From the NCBI RefSeq assembly GCF_009812035.1, contig NZ_VZIZ01000013.1:70852-134851 (forward strand): DNA of 64,000 bases. Reading direction: 5' to 3'. Shown here piece after piece: positions 48,346 to 58,619 of the stretch. Every line of letters starts with the position of its first letter. The first letter of the stretch is position 1. The notes beneath the pieces are model-generated. The model was not told the origin of the DNA. It saw only the letters and a program-made list of their open reading frames with translations, and did no database searches. The DNA comes from Psychrobacter nivimaris (lineage in GTDB: Bacteria; Pseudomonadota; Gammaproteobacteria; Pseudomonadales; Moraxellaceae). The position numbers were made by a program, and so were the translations under genes.

Positions 48346-51138
48346 ATGAGCGAATCGGTCAGTCCTATTGGCATCGTAGATGAACTAAAGCAGTCGTATT
48401 TGGATTATGCGATGAGCGTGATCGTCTCGCGTGCGCTGCCTGATGTGCGTGATGGGTTCAAACCTGTACACCGCCGCGTGATGTATGCCATGCACGTGCT
48501 ATCAAACGACTATAATAAACCGTATAAAAAATCAGCACGTGTGGTCGGTGATGTTATCGGTAAGTACCATCCACATGGCGATAGTGCCGTCTATGATGCC
48601 ATCGTCCGTATGGCGCAGGATTTCAGCTTGCGCTATCCAATGGTTGATGGTCAAGGTAACTTTGGCTCGATCGATGATGATCCTCCGGCAGCGATGCGTT
48701 ATACCGAAGTACGTATGACCAAACTGACCCACCAGATGCTCGCTGATTTGGACAAAGACACGGTCGATTGGGAAGACAACTACGACGGCTCTGAGCGCAT
48801 GCCAAGTGTGATGCCAGCGCGTATTCCTAACCTATTGGTCAATGGTGCGACGGGTATTGCCGTTGGTATGGCGACCAATATGGCCCCGCATAATTTGACC
48901 GAAGTGATCAATGCTTGTTTGGCCTATGCTGAAAATCCACAAGTTTCAGCTGAAGAGCTGATGTCGCATATTTCAGGTCCTGATTTCCCTACAGGCGGTA
49001 TTATCTATGGCCGTGCAGGTATCTTAGATGCTTATCGCACGGGTAAAGGCCGTTTGCATATTCGTGGTCGTTATCATATCGAGCCGATGAGCAATTCTGG
49101 CGTCAACCGTGATCGTGAGCGCATCGTATTTACCGAAGTCCCTTATCAGGCGAATAAAGCCAAACTAATCGAGCGTATCGCAGAGCTGGTCCGTGATAAA
49201 AAAATCGAGGGTATTAGCGAGATTCGTGATGAGTCTGATAAAGACGGTATGCGTATCGCTATTGACTTGCGTCGCGGCGAGACGGCTGAAGTTATTGTTA
49301 ATAACCTATTTCTACAAACGCCACTAGAGTCTAGCTTTAGTATCAATATGGTGGCGCTCGATAATGGTCAGCCAAAACTATTGACCTTGCGTCAGCTTAT
49401 CGCTGCATTTGTTCGCCATCGTCAAGAAGTGGTGACCCGCCGTACGATTTATGAATTGAACAAAGCCCGCGTTCGTGGTCATTTGCTAGAAGGTCTAACG
49501 GTTGCTCTAGCCAATATCGACGAAATTATCGCGACGATTAAAGCTTCTGCAAACCGTGGCCTAGCACGTGAAAGCTTATTAAATAACACGTGGGGTTCAG
49601 GTAGCGTCGTTGCGATGCTTACAGCTGCTGGTAGTCAATCAGTACGTCCTGAGTTTATCGAAGGCGAAGATCCTAAGGCGCCGTTTGGTCTGATCGAAGG
49701 CGAAGAGCGCTATCGCTTGTCACTTGAGCAGGTCAATGCGATTTTAGATATGCAGTTGCATCGTTTGACGGGTCTTGAACAAGACAAGTTGACTGAAGAA
49801 TACCAAGACTTACTGCGTGAAATTGCACACTTAGAGTCTATCCTTGGCGATTTTGATAAGCTGATGGCGATTATCTCTAATGAGATGATCGAGATTCGTG
49901 ATAACTTTGGTGATGAGCGACGTACCGATATCATCGATTCACGCATGGACTTTAGTCGCGAAGACCTTATCCCTGAGCAAACGGTCGTCATGACGGTATC
50001 GCGTACTGGCTACGCCAAAACTCAGCCGATTGATGACTATGTCGCACAAAAACGCGGCGGTAAAGGTAAGTCTGCCACGGCAATGAAAGAAGATGATGTA
50101 ATCGATCATTTAGTCGTGACATCAACGCATTCTACGGTACTGTGTTTCACTGATAGTGGACGTGTCTTTAGCTTACGTGGTTTTGAAGTGCCGATTGCCA
50201 GTCGCGGTGCTCGTGGTCGTCCATTGGTCAATCTAATTGGCCTAAATAGCGACGAAACCGTTACAACCATACTACCAATTCCAAAAATCGTAGAAGATAC
50301 ATCAGTAGTAAGTGAAGTATCAGAAGTAAGCAATGATGACGATTCGGTAGAAGATAGCAACCAAGCAGAGCCGCCTTTCGTATTTTTTGCCACTGCCAAT
50401 GGTACAGTGAAGCGAGTAGAGCTGAAGCAGTTTGCCAATATTCGCTCGAACGGTTTGATTGCGGTTGGACTAGAAGATGGTGATAAATTGGTCAGCGCTC
50501 GTATCACTAACGGTAGCCAAGAAGTGATGTTGTTTGCTTCAAGTGGTAAAGCCATTCGTTTTGATGAGAATGATGCGCGTGCGATGGGCCGTACGGCAAA
50601 AGGCGTCCGCGGTATGCGTCTGGCTACTGATGAATTTATCAAATCATTAGTCGTTATCGAAGATGATGTACGTGAAATCCTGATTGCTTGTGAAAACGGC
50701 TTTGGTAAACGTACCTTTATCGATGAGTTCAATACGCAAAATCGTGGCGGTGGCGGTGTGATCGCTATCAAGACCAGCGAGCGTAATGGCGCACTAGTAC
50801 GAGCGACCAAGGTTGACCCTACCGACGATATCATTTTAATCTCTGATAAAGGTACGTTGGTTCGTACCCCAGTTGAGCATGTCGCGAGCTCTGGTCGTAA
50901 TACGCAAGGTGTTACACTAATTCGTCTGTCAAAAGATGAAAAACTGGTTGCCATGGCGCGCGTTGAGCATGAAGAGAGCGATGACGAGCTTATCGATGCC
51001 ATGAGAGAAGATGGTACGTTTGAGGTAGAAGGTCAGGAGCAGATAGATATTGATGCAACAACTGACAATACTGCAACTACTGACGTCGATGATGCGATTG
51101 ATATTGCAAACGATCATAAACCAAGTGACAATCTATAA
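48346..51138 (+). CDS. gyrA: DNA gyrase subunit A
   Basis: 930 residues from the ATG at 48346, where GAAGGAG is ideally placed; an ATG at 48289 in frame lacks one. Signatures: [27 protein letters not shown], the quinolone-determining [17 protein letters not shown] and the active-site YTEVRM with Tyr119. Ser80 and Asp84 (E. coli S83 and D87) are the wild-type residues, so no quinolone-resistance mutation is seen there. The C-terminal beta-pinwheel begins near the GyrA-box KRGGKGKS. An acidic insertion lies within the C-terminal domain ([15 protein letters not shown]), and the C-terminal tail is acidic. Gyrase introduces negative supercoils. Confidence 0.97.
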   Translation: MSESVSPIGIVDELKQSYLDYAMSVIVSRALPDVRDGFKPVHRRVMYAMHVLSNDYNKPYKKSARVVGDVIGKYHPHGDSAVYDAIVRMAQDFSLRYPMVDGQGNFGSIDDDPPAAMRYTEVRMTKLTHQMLADLDKDTVDWEDNYDGSERMPSVMPARIPNLLVNGATGIAVGMATNMAPHNLTEVINACLAYAENPQVSAEELMSHISGPDFPTGGIIYGRAGILDAYRTGKGRLHIRGRYHIEPMSNSGVNRDRERIVFTEVPYQANKAKLIERIAELVRDKKIEGISEIRDESDKDGMRIAIDLRRGETAEVIVNNLFLQTPLESSFSINMVALDNGQPKLLTLRQLIAAFVRHRQEVVTRRTIYELNKARVRGHLLEGLTVALANIDEIIATIKASANRGLARESLLNNTWGSGSVVAMLTAAGSQSVRPEFIEGEDPKAPFGLIEGEERYRLSLEQVNAILDMQLHRLTGLEQDKLTEEYQDLLREIAHLESILGDFDKLMAIISNEMIEIRDNFGDERRTDIIDSRMDFSREDLIPEQTVVMTVSRTGYAKTQPIDDYVAQKRGGKGKSATAMKEDDVIDHLVVTSTHSTVLCFTDSGRVFSLRGFEVPIASRGARGRPLVNLIGLNSDETVTTILPIPKIVEDTSVVSEVSEVSNDDDSVEDSNQAEPPFVFFATANGTVKRVELKQFANIRSNGLIAVGLEDGDKLVSARITNGSQEVMLFASSGKAIRFDENDARAMGRTAKGVRGMRLATDEFIKSLVVIEDDVREILIACENGFGKRTFIDEFNTQNRGGGGVIAIKTSERNGALVRATKVDPTDDIILISDKGTLVRTPVEHVASSGRNTQGVTLIRLSKDEKLVAMARVEHEESDDELIDAMREDGTFEVEGQEQIDIDATTDNTATTDVDDAIDIANDHKPSDNL

Positions 51139-51220
51139 TAGACTAACTATGCATAAGACGATGACGAGTAATAGTCTTGGTAATTAGCTTTTGAGTCTAG
51201 TCTCTTAGCATTTTTCTAGA

Positions 51221-51259
51221 AAAAAGCCTCTGACGTTATCGTCGGAGGCTTTGTTTTTT
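51221..51259 (+). terminator. Rho-independent terminator after gyrA
   Basis: GCCTCTGACG/CGTCGGAGGC stem with a TTAT loop and T-rich 3' side. The stem closely resembles the terminator at 52541 between the two rarD-like genes. Confidence 0.9.
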
Positions 51260-51313
51260 AACTCTCATTTTTTCAATACTGTAAATAAGGTTCTATTTTT
51301 TAAGGCTGTTGTT

Positions 51314-52384
51314 ATGCTTACGACCAATCAAACTTTTCAGGGAACGGTTGCTTCAGTATCATCGAGCTTTTTATTCTCGATGATGTTTTTGTTTGGACTG
51401 TTTATGCTGCCCTTAACAGGGACGCAGGTAGCATCATGGCGTGTGCTCATGATGTTGCTCAGTTTGGTTATATTGGTCAGTTTGACTAAGCAGTGGCAAC
51501 GTGTTTTTGATTATATAAAGACGCTAAAGACACTAAAAGAATGGCTGATATTTATACTGCCTGCGCCAATCCTAGGTGGACAGATTTGGTTATTCATGTG
51601 GGCACCAGTCAATGGGTTTGGTCTCGATGTCACGTTGGGCTATTTTTTATTGCCGCTAGTGATGATTGTGCTTGGTCGATTCTTTTACCATGAGTATATG
51701 AGCATCTTGCAGTGGGCTGCCGCGATATTTGCAGCGCTCGGCATCGGCTACGATATTATTCAGTATGGCTCAGTCTCTTGGGTGACACTGTTTGTATGCT
51801 TGGGTTATCCGCCATATTATCTGCTACGGCGCACCCTTTCTGTACCGCCTATTACGGGCTTATTGTTTGATTTGACGCTATTGACACCAGTCGTGCTCAT
51901 CGTGCTATATATGACGGGTGGTTTTGATGTTGCGGCGCAAGATGTGAAGTTCTGGTATCTATTGCCGCTGCTTGGTGCTTTTAGTGCGCTTGCGATGTCG
52001 CTGACGATGATTGCCAGTAGCAAGTTGCCAGTATCACTGTTTGGGGCATTAAGTTATATCGAGCCGATGCTGTTATTTGTGTTGTCTATTACTATTCTGA
52101 GTCAAAGCCTTGAAGAAGGTGGTTCGCTCTTTATGTATGGCATGATTACGCTTGCGCTACTGGTCATGATGGCCGATAGTGTAAAAGGCTACCTTGTTCG
52201 TCAGCGTAATGATCGCTTGCATGGCTATAGAGAGCTTCAGATTGGCGGCTTTCCACCGCGTCGTCATTTTATCAATCAGCGTATCGATGGCGTGCTAAAA
52301 GCCCATCGTTTTCGCAAGATTCGTCGTTACCAAAAGAAGATGGATAAGATACAACAAAAAATTGAACAACTTGATGCAAAATAA
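51314..52384 (+). CDS. RarD-type EamA-family transporter, copy 1
   Basis: 356 residues with about ten transmembrane helices, resembling RarD: GTQVASWRVLMMLLSL, FMWAPVNGFGLDVTLGYFLLPLVMIVLGR and LGYPPYYLLRR are characteristic. RarD proteins belong to the drug/metabolite transporter superfamily; the substrate is unknown. The C-terminus carries a cytosolic basic helical tail with coiled-coil character (QKKMDKIQQKIEQLDAK). The ATG at 51314 is used; an upstream in-frame start at 51251 lies in the preceding terminator. It is paired with a close paralogue directly downstream. Confidence 0.87.
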   Translation: MLTTNQTFQGTVASVSSSFLFSMMFLFGLFMLPLTGTQVASWRVLMMLLSLVILVSLTKQWQRVFDYIKTLKTLKEWLIFILPAPILGGQIWLFMWAPVNGFGLDVTLGYFLLPLVMIVLGRFFYHEYMSILQWAAAIFAALGIGYDIIQYGSVSWVTLFVCLGYPPYYLLRRTLSVPPITGLLFDLTLLTPVVLIVLYMTGGFDVAAQDVKFWYLLPLLGAFSALAMSLTMIASSKLPVSLFGALSYIEPMLLFVLSITILSQSLEEGGSLFMYGMITLALLVMMADSVKGYLVRQRNDRLHGYRELQIGGFPPRRHFINQRIDGVLKAHRFRKIRRYQKKMDKIQQKIEQLDAK

Positions 52385-52540
52385 GTATTTACCTGCATTA
52401 AATTTACTCAATTCAGAAGTTTAGACACTAGATGAACAGTGGCATTGCTTATTCATTCTGACTTTGACATAATGCCGACCATGATGTAAGCCTAATACAT
52501 CAAAAGCGTTCAACTTAGATTGCGCGACGACCTTATATGC

Positions 52541-52581
52541 AAAAGCCTCAGACGTTCTCGTCTGAGGCTTTTGTTTTTTTT
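52541..52581 (+). terminator. Rho-independent terminator between the rarD-like paralogues
   Basis: Perfect ten-pair stem GCCTCAGACG/CGTCTGAGGC with a TTCT loop, followed by TTTTGTTTTTTTT. It is near-identical in plan to the terminator before copy 1. Confidence 0.92.
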
Positions 52582-52624
52582 AAAAATTGCCATGGATGTG
52601 CCCCAATCTTTAAAGGCTGTTGTG

Positions 52625-53695
52625 ATGCTGACTACTAACCAAACTTCGCAGGGTACAATCACCGCTGTCGCTGCAAATTTTTTATACTCATTGCTGTTCT
52701 TATTTGGTCTACTGCTGCAACCATTATCAGGTACGCAAGTCGCTTCGTGGCGCGTGCTGACAATGTTTTTTAGTCTCGTGCTGCTGGTCAGCGGACTAAA
52801 GCAATGGCAGCACATTTTTGATTATTTAAAAACACTAAAGAACGCAAAAGAGTGGTTTTTATTTATATTACCTACACCGATTTTGGGCGCGCAAATCTGG
52901 ATATTTATGTGGGCGCCAGTTAATGGTTTGGGACTTGAGGTAACGTTGGGTTACTTCCTATATCCGATGATTATGATCGTTGTCGGCAGGTTCTTTTATA
53001 ACGAAGACATGAGCTTACTTCAGTGGGCTGCTATCGTATGTGCAGGTCTCGGTATCGCTTACGATATTTTTGAGTATGGGGCTATTTCTTGGGCGACTTT
53101 GTTTGTTTGCTTGGGTTATCCTCCTTACTATCTACTACGTCGCAAACTTGCAGTACCGCCTATTACTGGTCTGATTTCAGACCTTGTATTATTGTTACCA
53201 GTGGTATTGGTCGCGCTGTATATGAATGGTGGTTTTGAAGTAGCAATCACCAACCACAAGCTTTGGTATCTGTTGCCGTTATTAGGCATTATCAGTACCG
53301 CTGCAATGTCACTGACGATGGTAGCGAGTCAGAAGCTGCCTGTCTCACTATTTGGCACTCTGTGCTACCTTGAGCCAATATTCTTGTTTATCTTCTCAAT
53401 CGCAATTTTAGATCGCAGCCTACATGATGGTGGCTCCATGCTGATGTACAGCATGATTTTCATCGCATTGCTGATTATGATTGCTGATAGCGCATTAGGT
53501 TATATGGCGCGTAAACGTGAAGACCGTTTACATGGCTACAATGAGCCACAAGTAGGCAGTTTTCCACCACGTCGTCGTCTGAAAAATCGCCGTATCAAAG
53601 GCGTGCTAATCGCGCATCGATTTCGTCAGATCAAAAAATATCAGCAAAAGATAGATAAAATGACGCGCAAGATTGAAGCATTACATTTAGATTGA
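52625..53695 (+). CDS. RarD-type EamA-family transporter, copy 2
   Basis: 356 residues, same length as copy 1 and similar throughout (GTQVASWRVLTMFFSL, FMWAPVNGLGLEVTLGYFLYP, LGYPPYYLLRRKL, then a basic C-terminal tail RQIKKYQQKIDKMTRK). About ten membrane helices. Clearly a tandem duplicate. The substrate is unknown; if the two copies have diverged in specificity it is not visible from sequence. The ATG at 52625 is chosen because the upstream in-frame region crosses the terminator. Confidence 0.87.
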   Translation: MLTTNQTSQGTITAVAANFLYSLLFLFGLLLQPLSGTQVASWRVLTMFFSLVLLVSGLKQWQHIFDYLKTLKNAKEWFLFILPTPILGAQIWIFMWAPVNGLGLEVTLGYFLYPMIMIVVGRFFYNEDMSLLQWAAIVCAGLGIAYDIFEYGAISWATLFVCLGYPPYYLLRRKLAVPPITGLISDLVLLLPVVLVALYMNGGFEVAITNHKLWYLLPLLGIISTAAMSLTMVASQKLPVSLFGTLCYLEPIFLFIFSIAILDRSLHDGGSMLMYSMIFIALLIMIADSALGYMARKREDRLHGYNEPQVGSFPPRRRLKNRRIKGVLIAHRFRQIKKYQQKIDKMTRKIEALHLD

Positions 53696-53889
53696 TGTCA
53701 AAGAGTACACCGTCTTAGACAGTATCGATACGGTAGGCATTGTTTTCCATCATGTCTGCCAACTCATAGTATTAAAGAAGTAGAAATTACGCTATTATCG
53801 AGAGCAGTAGGGCCGCGATTGAGTGAACATATGGCGCTATATCTGAGATATTATGGCTGATTTACTACAATATATAACTAGGACGGTTT

Positions 53890-54558
53890 ATGTTACATCT
53901 TCATCATTTAGCAAACTCGCGCTCGTTTCGTATTATCTGGCTGTTGGAAGAGCTCGGCGTTGATTATAAACTGACTTGCTATGAGCGCAATAAGGCATAC
54001 CGTGCCCCTGATAGCTTAAAGCAAGTGCATCCGATTGGTAATGCACCGATACTAGAAGCAGACGATCGTGTGCTGATTGAGTCAGGGTTTATCATTGAGT
54101 ATTTGATTAAGCACTATGATAAAGAAAAGCAGTTCAAACCTGACGATAATAACGAAGCAGCGTGGGAAGCCTACACGTTTTGGCTACACTTTGCAGAGGC
54201 TTCATTGATGCCACTGTTGGTCATGCGTTTGGTATTCACCAAAGTAGTGTCTCAATCGCCGATGCTAATCAAACCTATCAGCAAAAAAATCCAAGGTCAG
54301 ATTGAAAAGAACATGATCAGTAGCGGTTTGGAGAAGATGTTAGATATGATGGAGCGTCATCTACATGAAAATCACTGGTTTGCAGGTAGTGAATTTAGCG
54401 CCGCTGATATTCAAATGCATCTTGCAGTCTTGGGTGCCAATGCTGGTGCAGGTTTAGATCAGAGTAAATATACTAATCTCTTGAATTGGCTCAAACGCTG
54501 CGAAGAACGAGATGCCTTTAAGCGAGCAGAAAAAAAGGGCGGCCGTCTGAATTTTTAG
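53890..54558 (+). CDS. Glutathione S-transferase family protein
   Basis: 222 residues. N-terminal thioredoxin-like domain (HHLANSRSFRIIWLLEELGVDYKL; PIGNAPILEADDRVLIESGFIIEYL, with the cis-Pro and SNAIL-like SG motif) and an alpha-helical C-terminal domain (HENHWFAGSEFSAADIQMHLA). Probable cytosolic glutathione transferase; the Ser in the N-terminal helix region is the likely catalytic residue. Substrate unknown. Followed by a strong terminator. Confidence 0.88.
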   Translation: MLHLHHLANSRSFRIIWLLEELGVDYKLTCYERNKAYRAPDSLKQVHPIGNAPILEADDRVLIESGFIIEYLIKHYDKEKQFKPDDNNEAAWEAYTFWLHFAEASLMPLLVMRLVFTKVVSQSPMLIKPISKKIQGQIEKNMISSGLEKMLDMMERHLHENHWFAGSEFSAADIQMHLAVLGANAGAGLDQSKYTNLLNWLKRCEERDAFKRAEKKGGRLNF

Positions 54559-54607
54559 AGGATACTGGTATAATCCTCTCTCAACGCTTAAGTAGCCATA
54601 TAGACCA

Positions 54608-54641
54608 AAGGCTTTGTTTATGAATAAACAAAGCCTTTTTT
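54608..54641 (+). terminator. Rho-independent terminator after the GST gene
   Basis: AAGGCTTTGTTTA/TAAACAAAGCCTT, 13-pair stem with a TGAA loop and a T-run. It lies just ahead of the next ATG. Confidence 0.9.
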
Positions 54642-54652
54642 AGGATAATACT

Positions 54653-54964
54653 ATGACAGATCTAAATACCTCGAATAAAGGTAATCTAAAGCAAGATAGC
54701 CTAAATAAAGATGACAATCAGTCAGCAACTCAAACATCACTTAATAAGCAAGATACCAGTATGCAAGAAAATAATAGACAACAGATTAATAGCCAGCAAG
54801 TCTCTATCAAATCGTGGTCACAGAAAATTCTAGTGGTAATTCTATGTGCAGCGAGCTTTTATGGTGGCTGGAAATCTTACGAATCGAATATGGTAAACGA
54901 TTGCACCGCCAATGGTGGACAAATGGTTGAAGGTCAAAAAACCATGATATGCCAACTGTCGTAG
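54653..54964 (+). CDS. Hypothetical single-pass membrane protein
   Basis: 103 residues, not recognised. The first ~57 are hydrophilic and Asn/Gln/Ser/Thr/Lys-rich with little order. One transmembrane helix follows (ILVVILCAASFYGGW, about 60-76). The short C-terminal segment has two cysteines (NDCTANGGQMVEGQKTMICQ) that may form a disulfide in the periplasm. AGGATAAT lies before the ATG. It is ahead of rnz by ~100 bp. Confidence 0.6.
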   Translation: MTDLNTSNKGNLKQDSLNKDDNQSATQTSLNKQDTSMQENNRQQINSQQVSIKSWSQKILVVILCAASFYGGWKSYESNMVNDCTANGGQMVEGQKTMICQLS

Positions 54965-55067
54965 CTAGGACATATTCTCCGTTTATCTCATTTCTGTTAT
55001 CGTTTTAGAATGAAGAGACGTTCTCGTAAGTCTGAGCCAGTATTCCTGATAAATAAAAGGCATCACT

Positions 55068-56204
55068 ATGCTAAAGCTAACCTTTTTGGGCACCTCTGCA
55101 GGTGTACCGACCAAACAGCGTAATGTGACCGCATTAGCAATAGAGTGTTTGAATCCGCATACCTCTGGCGTACAGCAAGGAAGTCGTCAACAGAATAATC
55201 AGAGTAAGAAATCGCGTCCATGGGTGCTGATTGATTGCGGTGAAGGCACGCAGCAGCAGTTGCTACATACCAAGCTCTCCTTACATCAATTGGCTGCTAT
55301 CTGTATCACTCATGTTCATGGTGACCATTGCTATGGTCTACCAGGGCTGCTAGCTAGTGCTGCCATGTCAGGACGTCGTGAATCATTGACTTTGATTGCA
55401 CCAAAAGCAATTGCTACTTTGCTTGAAGCTATTACCGCCACTACAGAGCTGTATCTACCTTTTGCTTTCGATTTTATAGCGATTGAAGAGGTGTTAGCTG
55501 AGCAAGATGATACGAACAAGGTCAGTATTAGCTTAAGTGACCAACATCAGCTTGATATTGATATCACGCCGCTATCACATCGAGTTGCTTCTCATGCCTT
55601 TGGTATTACTCAGACTATTAGCCGCCGCATCCTTAATACAGATAAGCTTGTGGCAGATGGTATTCCAGCAAGTGCACTATGGGGCAAGTTACAGCAAGGC
55701 GAAGATGTCACGACTGAGGGTAATAGACAATTGCGCTCAGTAGATTATGTTGACAATGAGATACAGCGGACGCGAGTGGTGGTGGCAGGAGACAATGATG
55801 CGCCAAATTTGTTAAGCAAAGCCGTTATCAATGCGGATTTATTGGTGCATGAAGCTACTTATACGCACGAGGTGCTCAATAAGATTCAAGCTAAAAATCC
55901 AGACTATGATCCGATGCATAGTAGCGCCCAATTGCTCGGCGAATTTGCCCAAGGGGCTAGACTCAAAAATATAATTTTGACCCACTTTAGCGCTCGCTAT
56001 CAGGGTTTTGATAACCCTAATAGCAAGACACCAAACATGGCACATATTCGTTTAGATGCTGAGAGCGTCTACAAAGGCAATCTCTGGTTGGCCGCAGATT
56101 TCGACCAATATATGGTCGATGGTGCAGTTGAGTTGGCAAGCGATCAAGAGGGCAGTCAAGAAGAGATGCGCGTGCAGTATATAGGCTCTGCACGCAGTGA
56201 TTAG
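55068..56204 (+). CDS. rnz: Ribonuclease Z
   Basis: 378 residues, longer than typical (~305). Metallo-beta-lactamase nuclease that processes tRNA 3' ends. Visible: LTFLGTSAGVPTKQRN (the PxKxRN motif), LIDCGEGTQQQLL, the zinc motif THVHGDHCYGLPGLL, AGDNDAPNL, VHEATYTHEVLNK and LTHFSARYQ. Two inserts, about residues 25-50 and around 205-230, are Gln/Ser/Arg-rich and explain the extra length. The C-terminal ~35 residues form an additional acidic tail. Confidence 0.95.
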   Translation: MLKLTFLGTSAGVPTKQRNVTALAIECLNPHTSGVQQGSRQQNNQSKKSRPWVLIDCGEGTQQQLLHTKLSLHQLAAICITHVHGDHCYGLPGLLASAAMSGRRESLTLIAPKAIATLLEAITATTELYLPFAFDFIAIEEVLAEQDDTNKVSISLSDQHQLDIDITPLSHRVASHAFGITQTISRRILNTDKLVADGIPASALWGKLQQGEDVTTEGNRQLRSVDYVDNEIQRTRVVVAGDNDAPNLLSKAVINADLLVHEATYTHEVLNKIQAKNPDYDPMHSSAQLLGEFAQGARLKNIILTHFSARYQGFDNPNSKTPNMAHIRLDAESVYKGNLWLAADFDQYMVDGAVELASDQEGSQEEMRVQYIGSARSD

Positions 56205-56244
56205 AGATCGTTAAGCTTAGATATGATTTAGCGTTAAATATGAC

Positions 56245-57216
56245 CTAGCGCTTACTGTCTTCGATAGCCAATTGTGTTTCACCACTCCAAAAGCGGCTGA
56301 ACTGGTAAGCAACTCGTCCTGAGCGACCACCACGTTCAGAGGCCCAACGTAGCGCATCTTTTCTGATCTTATCAGGCATAGACTGACTTGCTAAAATGTC
56401 CTTAGCATCATTATCCATATCAGCTAAGATTTTCTGCTGCTCTAAACTCAGATAATGCTGAACGATTTGCAGATAAGTCTGCTGATCCATAGGATGGAAG
56501 GTGAGGGACAAACCGAATCGATCTGATAATGACACGGTTTCATCAATGGCCTCATAGGGGTTGACTTCATCCGTCTGCCCATTATAAATATCGACATTGT
56601 CTTTCATCATCTGCGGTAGCAAGCGACGGCGATTGCTGGTGGCGTAGACCAGTAGTTTGTCTTGCTCAGAGTCTAGCGAGCCATCGAGCACGCTCTTTAG
56701 CGCACGATAGCTTTCGTCTTGACCATTAAAAGCGAGATCATCACAGTATACGATATAGCGGCAATGACAATCTGCTGGTAGGGCATTAATAGCAGCACGA
56801 ATCTTGTCCAATACTTGCAGATCATCGCGGGCAACCTCGATAATACGCAAGCCTTCACTATGATGGGCTTGTAGCAAAGCGCGAATCAATGATGATTTAC
56901 CGGCACCACGTGTGCCTGACATCAATACATGGTTGGCAGGGTAACCTTTAATAAACTGGCGGGTGTTTTGTACTAACTTCGACTTTTGCGTATCGATACC
57001 ATGCAAGTCATCTAAGCTCAAAAACAGGTTGACCGACAAAGGCTGCAGGTGACCAGTGCGTCCACCAACCCAGCGATAAGCAAGCTGGCTCGGGTCGATT
57101 TCAATAGTTGGTGTGACTCGCTCTTGTAAGTACTGACTGAGTAAGTCTAACAACGGTGCGGGTAGGGCATAAGTAGGTTGATCAGATGGCATGGTCGGGA
57201 TAGTTGGTTGTGACAT
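56245..57216 (-). CDS. DUF815-family AAA-type ATPase
   Basis: 323 residues from the ATG at 57216 (an upstream ATG at 57258 is in frame but with no ribosome-binding site). Walker A is LMSGTRGAGKSSLIRAL near residue ~107, Walker B-like strand YIVYCDDLAFNG, then KSVLDGSLD, VYATSNRRRLLP and the family-typical DRFGLSLTFHPMDQQTYL. DUF815 proteins are AAA ATPases of unknown function in many proteobacteria. It is transcribed convergently with rnz and divergent from the protein kinase. Confidence 0.85.
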   Translation of the reverse strand: MSQPTIPTMPSDQPTYALPAPLLDLLSQYLQERVTPTIEIDPSQLAYRWVGGRTGHLQPLSVNLFLSLDDLHGIDTQKSKLVQNTRQFIKGYPANHVLMSGTRGAGKSSLIRALLQAHHSEGLRIIEVARDDLQVLDKIRAAINALPADCHCRYIVYCDDLAFNGQDESYRALKSVLDGSLDSEQDKLLVYATSNRRRLLPQMMKDNVDIYNGQTDEVNPYEAIDETVSLSDRFGLSLTFHPMDQQTYLQIVQHYLSLEQQKILADMDNDAKDILASQSMPDKIRKDALRWASERGGRSGRVAYQFSRFWSGETQLAIEDSKR

Positions 57217-57393
57217 AGTGGCTCTAGCAATTAAGGTTGTCTTTAATACCATACCCAAAAATACAATTAACGCTGCTGAAATTTCAGTGCCTACAATCTT
57301 AGTACCTAGTAATCGTAGTACTTGTAATCATTATTCGCGCTATTATTATCTTTGGAAATGATACGAATGGGAAGGCAATAATCTCACTATATT

Positions 57394-58449
57394 ATGAGAA
57401 ACAATACCATGGAAAATAGTGCCAGTAATCCGCCTATTACGCAAGCCTTGCAAGCGCAGGCGATGCAGCTATTGCCTATTATTAACCAAGAACTGGACGC
57501 ACAAGATTTTAGTGAGATAGTGCATCAACGTATTGCTCAGCAAAGCACAGAACAAACGCAAGGTCAGCATGCGCAAGTTGTTAAAACGCAACATATCGAC
57601 AAGACTTACTTCCAAGGACTAACACGTGCCCAGCATCCACAATTTGGTAGCGTGATGATTAAATGGCAGTTGAGTGATGGCGCTTATACTATTGCTGCCG
57701 ATTTAACTCATGAAGCGGATATTTTAGCTGCTGTAAATGCTTCATCGAAAATCAAAGATAATGCTATCGTACCTCCGCTATTGGCTCATCATTGCGTGAA
57801 CGTTCAAATACTAGAGCAGTTGCAGCAACTAGTTATAGTAGTCATGCCTTATTACCCTAATGGTAGCTTGGCGAGTCAGCTGACCGCTTCAAAACATCTG
57901 TCATTGATAGCGTCACAAAAGCATCATTTCATCACTCAGGCTGCATACTTGATAGCTAATTTGCATCAGGCTGGTTGGCTACATAATGATATTAAACCTA
58001 GTAATATTTTGATTAAAGGTTCTGATGATGAGTGGCCTGTAGATACCATGAGTAATAGTCTGACCCCTAGATTATTACTTACTGATTTTGCTTTGTCACA
58101 ACGTATGACGGTGGCTAATAGCCAACCAAATCCTGCTGGCACACCAGCGTATCTCGCACCTGAGCGTTGGCAAAGACAGAGTGCCACTGTACAAAGTGAT
58201 ATCTACGCGTTTGGTGTAATGATGGTTGAGATACTAACAGGGAAACGCCCGTTTCAGGTAAATGCCGACAGCCATGATAAATCAAAAGCGTGGGCGATTC
58301 AGCATTGCCAACAACCCATTCCAATGTTGTCAGCAGAATATAGTCACTATCAATGTATTGTCGACAAAGCATTGGCGAAGCGGGTAGAGAGACGATATCA
58401 GGAAATAGATAAGGCATTGATAGATTTGAAGTTATTAGAAAATAGCTGA
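57394..58449 (+). CDS. Hanks-type Ser/Thr protein kinase
   Basis: 351 residues. The kinase lobe shows a VMIKWQ-like Lys, a catalytic loop HNDIKPSNIL in place of HRDLKPxN, the Mg-binding segment as DFALSQ (Ala in place of Gly of DFG), and GTPAYLAPERW (activation segment with APE). SDIYAFGVMMVEILTGKRPF is the subdomain IX motif. No transmembrane segment, so it is cytosolic. The N-terminal ~55 residues are Gln/Ala-rich. The Ala substitution of DFG occurs in some active kinases. No phosphatase or substrate gene is adjacent. Start at 57394 is the first ATG; one at 57409 is also possible. Confidence 0.83.
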   Translation: MRNNTMENSASNPPITQALQAQAMQLLPIINQELDAQDFSEIVHQRIAQQSTEQTQGQHAQVVKTQHIDKTYFQGLTRAQHPQFGSVMIKWQLSDGAYTIAADLTHEADILAAVNASSKIKDNAIVPPLLAHHCVNVQILEQLQQLVIVVMPYYPNGSLASQLTASKHLSLIASQKHHFITQAAYLIANLHQAGWLHNDIKPSNILIKGSDDEWPVDTMSNSLTPRLLLTDFALSQRMTVANSQPNPAGTPAYLAPERWQRQSATVQSDIYAFGVMMVEILTGKRPFQVNADSHDKSKAWAIQHCQQPIPMLSAEYSHYQCIVDKALAKRVERRYQEIDKALIDLKLLENS

Positions 58450-58619
58450 ATTTATTATTTTATTTTAAAAAGTGATTGTTTGTAGTATTCACATGTTACC
58501 TAGTCGTTGTTTTTTATGTTTGAATGGATATTCAGGCTCATTTTACGCAAAGTCGCTATAAACTAATTTGGGTTCCCGTATTTCATTACAATGTTTTATT
58601 ACAATACAGTGAGAATATC

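Noticed and set aside
48583-48597. Quinolone-resistance change in gyrA
   Set aside because: The codons encode Ser80 and Asp84, the wild-type equivalents of E. coli S83 and D87.
50106-51002. 298-residue minus-strand ORF opposite gyrA
   Set aside because: It lies fully within gyrA on the other strand, has Ser/Thr/Ile-rich, low-information composition and no domain. It is a shadow of the real gene.
58524-58619. Extended N-terminus of the DJ-1/PfpI protein
   Set aside because: The extra 32 residues have no family support and no ribosome-binding site; the standard N-terminus MAKVLIITGDF begins at 58620.
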